This document shows positions 1 to 6,619 of a stretch of DNA of 21,813 bases, piece by piece; position 1 is the first letter of the stretch, and each line of letters begins with the position of its first letter. The notes beneath the pieces were generated by a model that made no database searches, was not told the DNA's origin, and saw nothing but the letters and a program-made list of their open reading frames with translations. The translations under genes were made by a program, and so were the position numbers. The stretch comes from Zymomonas sp. GTDB lineage: Bacteria; Pseudomonadota; Alphaproteobacteria; Sphingomonadales; Sphingomonadaceae. The stretch covers positions 1-21,813 of the forward strand of contig JAIYAJ010000232.1 of assembly GCA_027489105.1 (NCBI GenBank), written 5' to 3'.

Positions 1-132
1 CTGGCCTTCGTCCGGACCGTCATCGGCCGGCATCGCGGGCGCATTTCCTGCGACAGCAAACCGCGGCAGGGCACCACCTTCACCATCGATCTGCGCAAGA
101 GTGATTTCGACCCCTTCGCCGACGAAGAATAG
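1..132 (+). CDS. Sensor histidine kinase, C-terminal end (partial, 5' end outside window)
   Basis: The open frame enters from the left edge and stops with TAG at 130-132, giving the last 43 residues. It begins LAFVRTVIGRHRGRI and continues through PRQGTTFTIDL, which matches the end of a HATPase_c domain: the helix after the GLGL (G2) ATP-lid glycines, then the strand-turn GTTFTI that closes the Bergerat fold. A short acidic tail (DFDPFADEE) follows. By family knowledge the protein would autophosphorylate a histidine and pass the phosphate to a response regulator. The sensor region, the phosphorylated His and any receiver partner lie outside the window, so signal and regulon are unknown. It is in the same orientation as the stress gene 81 bases downstream. 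Confidence 0.7.
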   Translation: MAFVRTVIGRHRGRISCDSKPRQGTTFTIDLRKSDFDPFADEE

Positions 133-161
133 AATGGCGCCTCGCTGCTCTTCCCGGTGAC

Positions 162-186
162 GCAACCATGATCCGGTCTCTTCGTT
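162..186 (+). promoter_or_regulatory. Candidate EcfG-type (general stress sigma) promoter
   Basis: GCAAC at 162-166 and CGTT at 183-186 are separated by 16 bases. The alphaproteobacterial EcfG consensus is GGAAC-N16/17-CGTT, so there is one mismatch, in the -35 element. The predicted start would lie about 20 bases upstream of a strong Shine-Dalgarno (AGGAGG, 201-206) for the stress gene at 214. The match is short and was found by eye. Confidence 0.4.
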
Positions 187-213
187 CTCCCTCCGACATA
201 GGAGGAGAATGAC

Positions 214-699
214 ATGACCGACGTTGCCGAGCTCAAGGAAACGCTCTGGAAGAAGATGAGCGATGGCCCCTTCGTGATGGCAGGTCTGACCGGTGAGCAT
301 CAGCATTCCGAGCCGCTGACGGTGATGCTGGACAAGGATCAGGTCGACCGCCTCTATTTCTTCATCGGCCGCGACAACCGCCTCGCCAAGGGTGGCCCGG
401 CAATGGTTCAGTTCGTGTCCAAGGGGCAGGATTATTTCGCCTGCCTGTCGGGAACCGCGACCGTCGACAACGATCCTGCGATGATCGACAAGCTCTGGTC
501 CAAGCCGGTCGAAAGCTGGTTCCCCGGCGGCAAGGCCGATCCGAACCTGGCGCTGCTGCGCTTCGACATCGCCGATGCCGAACTGTGGGAAGCCGACATG
601 TCGCTGACCGGCAAGATCAAGATGCTGTTCGGCGCCAAGGTCGATCCGAGTGAAGAGGGCAGCCACGCCCGCGTCTCGACCACGGCCGTCAACAGCTGA
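214..699 (+). CDS. General stress protein, pyridoxamine 5'-phosphate oxidase-like FMN-binding split-barrel family
   Basis: This is a 161-residue cytosolic protein of the pyridoxamine-phosphate-oxidase-like 'general stress protein 26' family. Visible hallmarks are the N-terminal helix (ELKETLWKKMSD), the strand pair around residues 18-60 with LYFFIGRDNRLAK, the strand VSKGQDYFACLSGTATV near 70-84, and the KLWSKPVESWFPGGKADPNLALLRFDI segment that is very characteristic of this family. Members bind flavin or a related cofactor, but the substrate is mostly unproven, so enzymatic PLP synthesis should not be assumed. The ATG at 214 is supported by AGGAGG about 7 bases upstream. An EcfG-like promoter lies just before it, which fits a stress role. 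The short C-terminal extension (EEGSHARVSTTAVNS) looks unstructured. Confidence 0.9.
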   Translation: MTDVAELKETLWKKMSDGPFVMAGLTGEHQHSEPLTVMLDKDQVDRLYFFIGRDNRLAKGGPAMVQFVSKGQDYFACLSGTATVDNDPAMIDKLWSKPVESWFPGGKADPNLALLRFDIADAELWEADMSLTGKIKMLFGAKVDPSEEGSHARVSTTAVNS

Positions 700-756
700 T
701 ACAGCATAGCGCGCGATGATCGAACCGTTCGCCCGCCCCGCACGCCGGGGTGTAGC

Positions 757-2580
757 TTGAAGCCGGCGGTTCGCACCGCGCTCATCGGCACGGCAGCACT
801 ATCGGCCTTTGCGGCGATCGGGCTCGCGGCCTTCCCCTGGGGCATGCTCCGGGGGGAGGCCGAACGCCGTCTGTCGGACCAATATGGCCGCGCGGTCAAA
901 CTCGCCGCGCTCGAACGGGTCGACGCCTTCTCGTTTAGCCCGCGCCTGCGCATCCGTGGCCTTACCATAGCGCAAGCCGACTGGGCCGGGTCAGGATCGA
1001 CCGTCGCCATTAGACAGGCCGAGTTCGACCTGTCCTTACCCGCCCTGCTGACGGGATCGACGCGACTGCATGACGTGCGGGTCGACGGCCTGCGGCTCGA
1101 TTTCGTGCGCGCCGCCGATGGCCGCGAAAGCTGGAAAGGGACGACGACGAAGACGTCGGCGGGTGGCGGCCCGATGATCGACGGGCTGCGCATCAACGAC
1201 GGCCGCCTGCTCTATCGCGACGCCAAACGCGATCGGACGCTGGACGCTGCACTGACGGTGGGCCCGGGCGGCCTGAAGCTCGACGGCAGTGGCACCGTGC
1301 TCGGTGCCCCGGTGCGGATGACCGCTTCCGGCCCCACCGTGACGGGCACCGCCGCCTGGCCCTTCCAGGCCGACATTGCCGGCGAGGCGCTTACGATGCG
1401 CGCGCAGGGCAGGATGGACCGGCCCCTGGACCTTCGCCACATGGCGCTTACGGTCACGGCGCGCGCGGCAAATCTGTCTTATGTCGACGCTATCATCGAA
1501 GCGGGCCTGCCGAGAACGCAGCCCGTGCAGCTGTCGGCCAAGGCGCGACGCGACGGTAGCGACTGGACGGTGAGCCAGCTCAACGGCAGCATCGGCCGCT
1601 CGCACATCGCCGGCGGCGCCACGATCCGCAAGCGCGACGGCCGCAGTATGATCGAAGGCGAGGTCCATTCGCGCCAGTTCGATTTCGACGATCTGTCCGA
1701 CGCGCGCGGCCGGGCGATCGCCGCCGCCAAGCGCGCCACAACCGGTCCCCGCGTCTTTCCCGACACCGCGATCGACCTCCACAATGTCGCCCGCACCGAC
1801 GGCCACCTGACGCTGAAAGCGGACCGGTTGCTCTGGCCCGGCCCCTCTCCCTTCCGCTCGCTCAGCGGCACGCTCGACCTGCAACACAGCCTGCTGCGCA
1901 TCGACGACCTCAAGCTCGGCCTGACCCATGGCACGATGCAGGGCAGCTTCCGCGTCGACCAGCGCAGCGGCCGCCCGGTGATGACGATGGCGCTGGAGCT
2001 CCGTGACGGCCGGCTGATCGACTTCGCACCCGACACACAGGTCCACGGGCGCCTCGACGGCCGGCTCCGCCTTACGGGCACCGGTCGGACGATCCGAGCC
2101 GCCGTCGCCCGCTCGGACGGCCATATCGCGATCGTCGCCCGCGACGGCGCCCTGCCCGCCCGCACGGCCGCGTTGCTGGGCCAGGACCTGTTGAAAGGCA
2201 TGACGCTCGACAAGGCCAAGCAGGCAAGCCTGCGATGCGCGATCGTGCGCCTGGACGTGCGCGGGGGCATGGGCAGCGCCAACCCGATCCTGATCGACAC
2301 GACCCGCGCCCGCACTGACATCAGCGGCCGCGTGAACCTCGACGGCGAACGCATGATGCTGGCCATGCGCGGCACCGCCAAACAGGACAGCGCGCTGAAG
2401 CTGCAAGGACCGATCACGATCGCCGGAACGCTGAAACAACCCCAGATCGCGCTGCCCGAAGGAGGCCCGGTGGGCAACATCCTCAAAAGTATTGGCCGGG
2501 CCATGGACGGGAAGAAAGAGCCGGTCGCGGCGGATGCTGCGTGCGGGGTGCTGGCCAAGCGAGCGATGGCGGTTGGGTAA
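757..2580 (+). CDS. AsmA family protein (envelope lipid/outer-membrane homeostasis)
   Basis: A 607-residue protein with a single N-terminal membrane anchor (about residues 7-27, ALIGTAALSAFAAIGLAAF), followed by the AsmA opening pattern in which an ERRLSDQYGRAVKLAALERV segment leads into SFSPRLRIRGLTIAQADW. Repeated beta-rich segments such as LHDVRVDGLRLDF and IDDLKLGLTHGTMQGSFRVD follow, ending in the typical C-terminal pattern of low-complexity strands (ISGRVNLDGERMMLAM, ITIAGTLKQPQIALP). Family members are anchored in the inner membrane, span the periplasm and belong to the AsmA/TamB/YhdP group linked to phospholipid transport; the exact cargo is not known here. No ATG or GTG precedes 757 after the previous in-frame stop (697-699). 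TTG at 757 keeps the whole membrane anchor, whereas the first internal ATG (844) would delete it. A small hairpin covers the weak GGGG ribosome site. Confidence 0.85.
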   Translation: MKPAVRTALIGTAALSAFAAIGLAAFPWGMLRGEAERRLSDQYGRAVKLAALERVDAFSFSPRLRIRGLTIAQADWAGSGSTVAIRQAEFDLSLPALLTGSTRLHDVRVDGLRLDFVRAADGRESWKGTTTKTSAGGGPMIDGLRINDGRLLYRDAKRDRTLDAALTVGPGGLKLDGSGTVLGAPVRMTASGPTVTGTAAWPFQADIAGEALTMRAQGRMDRPLDLRHMALTVTARAANLSYVDAIIEAGLPRTQPVQLSAKARRDGSDWTVSQLNGSIGRSHIAGGATIRKRDGRSMIEGEVHSRQFDFDDLSDARGRAIAAAKRATTGPRVFPDTAIDLHNVARTDGHLTLKADRLLWPGPSPFRSLSGTLDLQHSLLRIDDLKLGLTHGTMQGSFRVDQRSGRPVMTMALELRDGRLIDFAPDTQVHGRLDGRLRLTGTGRTIRAAVARSDGHIAIVARDGALPARTAALLGQDLLKGMTLDKAKQASLRCAIVRLDVRGGMGSANPILIDTTRARTDISGRVNLDGERMMLAMRGTAKQDSALKLQGPITIAGTLKQPQIALPEGGPVGNILKSIGRAMDGKKEPVAADAACGVLAKRAMAVG

Positions 2581-2605
2581 ACGGGGACAAGGCAGTATTG
2601 GCGTA

Positions 2606-2636
2606 TTGACAACGTAGATACGACATATCAGATTAT
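2606..2636 (+). promoter_or_regulatory. Candidate promoter/operator of the toxin-antitoxin operon
   Basis: A perfect -35 hexamer TTGACA is at 2606-2611. GATTAT (4 of 6 matches to TATAAT) is at 2631-2636 after a long 19-base spacer; AGATTA with an 18-base spacer is the alternative. A direct repeat GTATTG (2595-2600 and 2603-2608) overlaps the -35. The predicted start falls at or next to the antitoxin ATG (2641), and no Shine-Dalgarno is seen, so the message may be leaderless. Operator function for the antitoxin is an inference from how such modules autoregulate. Confidence 0.4.
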
Positions 2637-2640
2637 CGAC

Positions 2641-2958
2641 ATGGCAAAAGCTGTGTCCACTTCGCCCCCTGCCACGGAGCGTTCCGACGCTTCAGATGCC
2701 AAGGCCAGCATCAATCTTCGGATCGAGGCGCAGACCCGGCGGATGATCGACGATGCCGCCGCAATTCTCGGCAAGACCCGTACAGAATTCATGGTCGAGA
2801 GTGCCCGGTCAAGAGCCACGGACGTCCTGCTGGATCAGCGTCTCTTTGTGCTCGACGATGCTCGCTACGACGCTTTCGTCAACGCTCTCGACAATCCGCC
2901 CGCTCCCGGCCCGAAGCTGCGCACCCTGTTGCGGCGCACCCCGGCCTGGGACGCCTGA
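2641..2958 (+). CDS. TacA-type antitoxin, DUF1778 ribbon-helix-helix protein
   Basis: This 105-residue protein has the DUF1778 layout. The ribbon strand SINLRIEA lies at 23-30. Two helices follow at about 31-44 (QTRRMIDDAAAILG) and 46-66 (TRTEFMVESARSRATDVLLDQ). The C-terminal arm has the family signature FVLDDARYDAF (69-79), NPPAPGPKL (85-93) and LLRRTPAWD (96-104). In known TacA proteins the N-terminal half binds operator DNA as a dimer and the C-terminal arm wraps and inhibits the acetyltransferase toxin. The toxin gene follows after 17 bases, so the two are surely co-transcribed. The 21-residue Ser/Ala/Pro-rich N-terminal extension before the ribbon strand looks longer than usual. No ATG lies between 2641 and the ribbon strand; GTG at 2653 is a possible later start. 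No ribosome site is evident at 2641. Confidence 0.9.
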   Translation: MAKAVSTSPPATERSDASDAKASINLRIEAQTRRMIDDAAAILGKTRTEFMVESARSRATDVLLDQRLFVLDDARYDAFVNALDNPPAPGPKLRTLLRRTPAWDA

Positions 2959-2975
2959 GCAGCATCAGGACTTCA

Positions 2976-3470
2976 ATGGGCCTGTCGGCCCCCGTCCCGC
3001 TGACATCGGCTCATAAGCTGGAGGGTTTCGACTGCGGCAACGCGTCGCTCAACGACTGGCTCACCAAGCGGGCACTGAAAAACGAAAGCCGATTCTCGCG
3101 GACATATGTCGTCTGTGACGATGGCGAGGTGGTTGGCTTTTTCTGCATCTCGGCCGGAGCAATCGAGCGCTCCGCCGCTCCAGGCCGACTCCGTCGTAAT
3201 GCGCCAGATGCGATACCCGTCTCCGTGATCGGTCGGCTGGCAGTCAGCAAGAGCCACGCGGGCCGAGGCCTCGGCGCCGATCTCCTCGCTGACGCCCTGC
3301 GACGGATAGCAGTGGCATCGCAAAGCATCGGTATCGGCGCGGTCATGGTGCACGCAAAGGACGAGCGAGCAAAACGCTTCTACCTCGCCTGCGCCGAATT
3401 CATCGAGTATCCGGCAAACAGCCATATGCTGTTCCTGCCGATCGAGACGGTGGTTGAAGCCTTCGGCTAG
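2976..3470 (+). CDS. TacT-type toxin, GNAT N-acetyltransferase
   Basis: A 164-residue GNAT enzyme of the toxin branch that acetylates the amino group of aminoacyl-tRNAs and blocks translation. Visible features are the N-terminal family motif FDCGNASLNDWL (18-29), the strand RTYVVCDDGEVVGFFCIS (42-59), the acetyl-CoA loop RLAVSKSHAGRGLGADLL (87-104), the strand GIGAVMVHAKDERAKRFY and a Tyr at 136 in the FY pair where the catalytic Tyr of TacT sits. The usual 'GF' after the FY helix is EF here (141-142). ATG at 2976 has AGGA five bases upstream. The gene lies 17 bases after the DUF1778 antitoxin, the standard antitoxin-first order. Which tRNA it acetylates cannot be read from sequence. Confidence 0.9.
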   Translation: MGLSAPVPLTSAHKLEGFDCGNASLNDWLTKRALKNESRFSRTYVVCDDGEVVGFFCISAGAIERSAAPGRLRRNAPDAIPVSVIGRLAVSKSHAGRGLGADLLADALRRIAVASQSIGIGAVMVHAKDERAKRFYLACAEFIEYPANSHMLFLPIETVVEAFG

Positions 3471-3537
3471 CTAGCAGTTGATGAGCAGGAAAGTCGCTGA
3501 ACGGCTATTGCCGACATCCGGACTTCCGAATGAGCAA

Positions 3538-3613
3538 TGGTGACCCCAACGGGACTCGAACCCGTGTTTTCGCCGTGAAAGGGCGACGTCCTAGACCGCT
3601 AGACGATGGGGCC
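3538..3613 (-). tRNA. tRNA-Glu (anticodon UUC)
   Basis: The minus strand folds as a complete cloverleaf. The acceptor stem is GGCCCCA/TGGGGTC with one G-T pair and discriminator A. The anticodon stem is TCGCC/GGCGA and the loop CTTTCAC places TTC at 34-36 (plus-strand 3577-3579). The T arm is ACGGG-TTCGAGT-CCCGT. The 3' CCA is encoded (plus TGG at 3538-3540). It follows recJ on the same strand after 76 bases. It reads GAA and, with a modified U34, GAG codons. Confidence 0.97.
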
Positions 3614-3689
3614 GTGCAGCGTGTGGCGGGCCGATTAGGGCAGGTGCCGGAGATGGTCAAGGGCGGTTCGTCGATATTGTGCAAATAAC

Positions 3690-5456
3690 TCAGTCGGCCC
3701 AGGCCGCATCCTCGACATGAAGCTCGGCGGCGGGGCGGTTGCCCCAGTCGTCGATCTTCGGGCGGCCGGCGATCCACAGCGTCCGGTCGGGGCCCGCGCC
3801 CAGCAGGGACTGGCCAAGCGCATTGTCGGCAGCGCGGAAGGCGATCGTCTTGATCGAGCGGCCGTCGCGGCCCGACACCACCGCGCGGACATGGCCGTTG
3901 CCCACCACATCGGCGCGGATGACGCGCACCGCGCCCGCTGCGATGCGCGGAGAAGGCCAGCCCGCGCCATAGGGCCCTCCTGCCTCCAGCGCCTCCACCA
4001 GTGACGGAGTGACCCCTCCAGGCGCCACGACAGCGTCGAGCAGCAGCGCGCGGTCGTCGCGGGCGCGGGACACGTCGGCAGCCAGACGGTCGTCGAGGAA
4101 GTCGGCGAGCGCGTCGACGGCGCCCGGCGCCACGGTGACGCCCGCCGCCATCGCATGGCCGCCGCCTGCGACCAGCAGGCCCATGTCCTTCGCCGCAAGG
4201 ATCGCCGCACCCAGGTCGACGCCCGAGATCGAGCGGCCCGAGCCCTTGCCGATCCCGGCCTCGTCGAGCGCGATGACGAGGGCGGGACGGCCAAGCTTCT
4301 CCTTGAGCCGACCCGCGACGATACCAATGACGCCGGGATGCCAGCCTGTGCCCGCCACGACGGGCACCGAGCGGTTCGCCAGCCGGTCGGCCATTTCCTC
4401 GGCCTGATCCTGCACCAGCTTCTCGATCGCGCGCCGTTCCTCGTTGAGACGGTCGAGCTCGGCCGCGATCGTCCGCGCCTCGTCCCGATCCTCGGTCGTC
4501 AACAGGCGCACGCCCAGATCGGACTTGCCGACCCGCCCGCCGGCATTGATCCGCGGGCCGAGCGCGAAGCCCAGATCGGTGCAGGTCGGCGCGCGTTCCA
4601 GCCGCGACGCCTCGATCAGCGCGGCGAGGCCGATATTGCGCCGGCCGGCCATCACCTTGATCCCCTGCGCCACGAACGCCCGGTTGAGCCCGCGCAGCGA
4701 GGCGACATCGGCGACCGTGCCCAGCGCCACGATGTCGAGCAGATCCATCAGCCGGGGTTCGGCGCGGGTCGCAAACCAGCCGCGCTGGCGCAGCACGCGG
4801 ATCAGCGCGGCGCCCAGCAGGAAGGCGACCCCGACCGCCGCCAGATGGCCATGGGCGGCGCCCTCCTCCTCGTCGAGGCGGTTCGGATTGACCAGCGCGA
4901 ACGCCCGCGGGAGGGCGGCGGCGCATTTGTGGTGGTCGACGACGATCACCTCCAGCCCCGCATCGCTCGCCAGCTGGAGCGCCTCGAAGGCCTGCGCGCC
5001 GCAGTCCACGGTTACGATCAGGCGCGAGCCCCCCTGCCCGATCCGCAGCAGCGCCTCGCCCGAGGGGCCATAGCCCTCCATCAGCCGGTCGGGGATATAG
5101 GCCCCCGCCTCGAGCCCGAGCATCCGCAGCAGCCGGATCAGCAGCGCAGCCGAGGTCGCCCCGTCGACGTCATAATCGCCGAAGATCGTGACCTTCTCGC
5201 CCGCCTGCACCGCGTCGGCGAGGCGCTCGGCGGCCTTGTCCATGTCGCGGAAGATCGAGGGATCAGGCATGAAGGCGCGGATCGTCGGCGTGCGGTGCGC
5301 CTCTATGCCGTCACGCGGGCAGCCGCGCGCGAGGAGCAGCTGGGCGACGAGGTCATCGGGCTCGAAATTGGCGTCGATGCCGTCGACCGTGCCCCCACGC
5401 CAATGCCAGGGCTGGCCAAGGATCGAACGGGTGATGTTGAGGACGGGTGATCGCAT
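3690..5456 (-). CDS. recJ: Single-stranded-DNA-specific exonuclease RecJ
   Basis: A 588-residue protein of normal RecJ length. It degrades single-stranded DNA 5' to 3' in the RecFOR pathway, mismatch repair and base-excision repair. All DHH-phosphoesterase motifs are present: GDYDVDG (93-99), VTVDCG (148-153), the metal-binding DHH (174-176) and GTVADV (246-251). The linker motif GPRINAGGRVG is at 300-310. The DHHA1 part follows with WHPGVIGIVAGRLKE near 372-386 and GGGHAMAAG (431-439). A C-terminal OB-like domain ends the protein. The ATG at 5456 has AAGG at suitable spacing on the minus strand. It is downstream of glpX on the same strand after a 91-base gap with a possible terminator hairpin, so it may have its own promoter. 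Confidence 0.97.
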   Translation of the reverse strand: MRSPVLNITRSILGQPWHWRGGTVDGIDANFEPDDLVAQLLLARGCPRDGIEAHRTPTIRAFMPDPSIFRDMDKAAERLADAVQAGEKVTIFGDYDVDGATSAALLIRLLRMLGLEAGAYIPDRLMEGYGPSGEALLRIGQGGSRLIVTVDCGAQAFEALQLASDAGLEVIVVDHHKCAAALPRAFALVNPNRLDEEEGAAHGHLAAVGVAFLLGAALIRVLRQRGWFATRAEPRLMDLLDIVALGTVADVASLRGLNRAFVAQGIKVMAGRRNIGLAALIEASRLERAPTCTDLGFALGPRINAGGRVGKSDLGVRLLTTEDRDEARTIAAELDRLNEERRAIEKLVQDQAEEMADRLANRSVPVVAGTGWHPGVIGIVAGRLKEKLGRPALVIALDEAGIGKGSGRSISGVDLGAAILAAKDMGLLVAGGGHAMAAGVTVAPGAVDALADFLDDRLAADVSRARDDRALLLDAVVAPGGVTPSLVEALEAGGPYGAGWPSPRIAAGAVRVIRADVVGNGHVRAVVSGRDGRSIKTIAFRAADNALGQSLLGAGPDRTLWIAGRPKIDDWGNRPAAELHVEDAAWAD

Positions 5457-5490
5457 GGCGCTGCCTTAGCGCCTTGCTGCCCCCAAAGGA

Positions 5491-5521
5491 AAGGGCGCCC
5501 CCCGCGTGGTGGACGCCCCTT
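5491..5521 (-). terminator. Possible terminator between glpX and recJ
   Basis: AAGGGCG (5491-5497) and CGCCCCTT (5514-5521) can pair with one bulged C across a loop of about 16 bases. On the minus strand, the direction of glpX, the hairpin is followed by TCCTTT. The stem is short and bulged, so the assignment is tentative. It overlaps the recJ upstream region and could instead attenuate recJ. Confidence 0.35.
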
Positions 5522-5547
5522 GTTCCTTGCGACTTGCCCGGAACGGA

Positions 5548-6522
5548 TCAGCGGGTCTTGCGGTGCTCGCCCTTGACCCAGCGGACCGTGCCGGAGGAGG
5601 CGCGCATGACGACGCTCTCGGTGGTCATCAGGCCATTGGCGCGGCGCTTGACGCCTTCGAGCAGCGAGCCGTCGGTGACGCCCGTTGCAGCGAAGATGGC
5701 ATCGCCCTTCACCAGATCGTCGAGCTTGTAGATCCGGTCGAAATCGGTGACGCCCCAGCGGCGGGCGCGCGACTTCTCGTCCTCGTTACGGAACAGCAGC
5801 CGGCCCTCGAACTGGCCGCCGACGCACTTCAGCGCGGCCGCCGCGAGCACGCCTTCCGGCGCGCCGCCCGAGCCCATGTAGATGTCGATCGTCGTGTCGG
5901 GGTTGGTCACCGCGATCACGCCGGCGACGTCGCCGTCGGGAATGAGGACGATGCCGCAGCCGAGCGAGCGCAGCTCGGCGATCAGCTTTTCGTGGCGCGG
6001 ACGATCGAGCACGCAGGCGATGATCTCGTCGGGCTCGACGCCCTTGGCCTTGGCCAGCGCCTTGACATTCTCGGTCGGGCTGCGGTCGAGGCCGACGATG
6101 CCGTCTGCATAGCCCGGCCCGATCGCCAGCTTGTCCATATAGACGTCAGGCGCGTTGAGCAGGCCGCCCTCTTCGGCGATCGCCAGCACGGCCAGCGCAT
6201 TGGGACCGGCCTTGGCGGTGATGGTGGTGCCTTCGAGCGGATCGAGCGCGATGTCGATCTTCGGGCCGGTGCCGATGCCCGATCCGACCTTCTCGCCGAT
6301 GTAGAGCATTGGGGCTTCGTCGCGCTCGCCCTCGCCGATCACGACGGTGCCGTCGAACTCGAGGCCGTTGAACGCCTCGCGCATCGCTTCGACTGCGGCA
6401 TGGTCGGCCGCCTTCTCGTCACCCCGGCCGATCAGCTTCGACGCGGCGATCGCCGCAGCCTCGGTAACGCGCACCATCTCCAGAACGAGGACCCGGTCGA
6501 GGGCCTTGCTTGCCTTCACCAT
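5548..6522 (-). CDS. glpX: Fructose-1,6-bisphosphatase class II (GlpX)
   Basis: This 324-residue enzyme hydrolyses fructose 1,6-bisphosphate to fructose 6-phosphate in gluconeogenesis. GlpX metal ligands and substrate motifs are intact: GRGD (D35), GEGERDEAPML (E64), DPLEGT (D94, E97), the IPDGDVAG segment (195-201) and GSGGAPEGV (E223). The region from KRRANGLMTTESVVMRA to the C terminus also follows the family. The open frame begins with TTG at 6525 immediately followed by ATG at 6522. AAAAGG lies 6 bases before the TTG and 9 before the ATG, so either could serve; the ATG is chosen because it gives the usual MVKASKALDR start. It sits between hom and recJ, an order seen in other alphaproteobacteria. 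Sphingomonads lacking a complete glycolytic phosphofructokinase rely on this step for hexose synthesis (inference). Confidence 0.96.
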   Translation of the reverse strand: MVKASKALDRVLVLEMVRVTEAAAIAASKLIGRGDEKAADHAAVEAMREAFNGLEFDGTVVIGEGERDEAPMLYIGEKVGSGIGTGPKIDIALDPLEGTTITAKAGPNALAVLAIAEEGGLLNAPDVYMDKLAIGPGYADGIVGLDRSPTENVKALAKAKGVEPDEIIACVLDRPRHEKLIAELRSLGCGIVLIPDGDVAGVIAVTNPDTTIDIYMGSGGAPEGVLAAAALKCVGGQFEGRLLFRNEDEKSRARRWGVTDFDRIYKLDDLVKGDAIFAATGVTDGSLLEGVKRRANGLMTTESVVMRASSGTVRWVKGEHRKTR

Positions 6523-6590
6523 CAAGGAATGCCTTTTCTGCTTTTCGTTCGGCCGAAGCGCTTAGGCGAGGCCGGTTACAATGTCGAGAA

Positions 6591-6607
6591 GCCCGGCGCG
6601 GCCGGGC
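6591..6607 (-). terminator. Likely intrinsic terminator after hom
   Basis: GCCCGGC (6591-6597) and GCCGGGC (6601-6607) form a perfect 7-bp G+C stem with a 3-base loop. It lies 13 bases past the hom stop codon on the minus strand and is followed there by TTCTC. The T tract is poor, so termination may be partial, letting some message run into glpX. Confidence 0.5.
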
Positions 6608-6619
6608 CCGCGATTGCGA

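Noticed and set aside
3471..3613. tRNA-Glu as attachment site for an island carrying the toxin-antitoxin genes
   Set aside because: The module lies on the 3' side of the tRNA, but no integrase is present and no copy of the tRNA 3' end was found near 2581-2640 or elsewhere in the window by eye.
4155..5450. Plus-strand open frame of 431 codons opposite recJ
   Set aside because: GC-rich antisense frame; the protein has no motif, is Arg/Gln/His-rich, and recJ on the other strand has every family motif.
6548..6557. TTCGGCCGAA palindrome upstream of glpX as an operator
   Set aside because: Ten bases of perfect dyad are expected fairly often in such GC-rich DNA, and no known regulator site matches.
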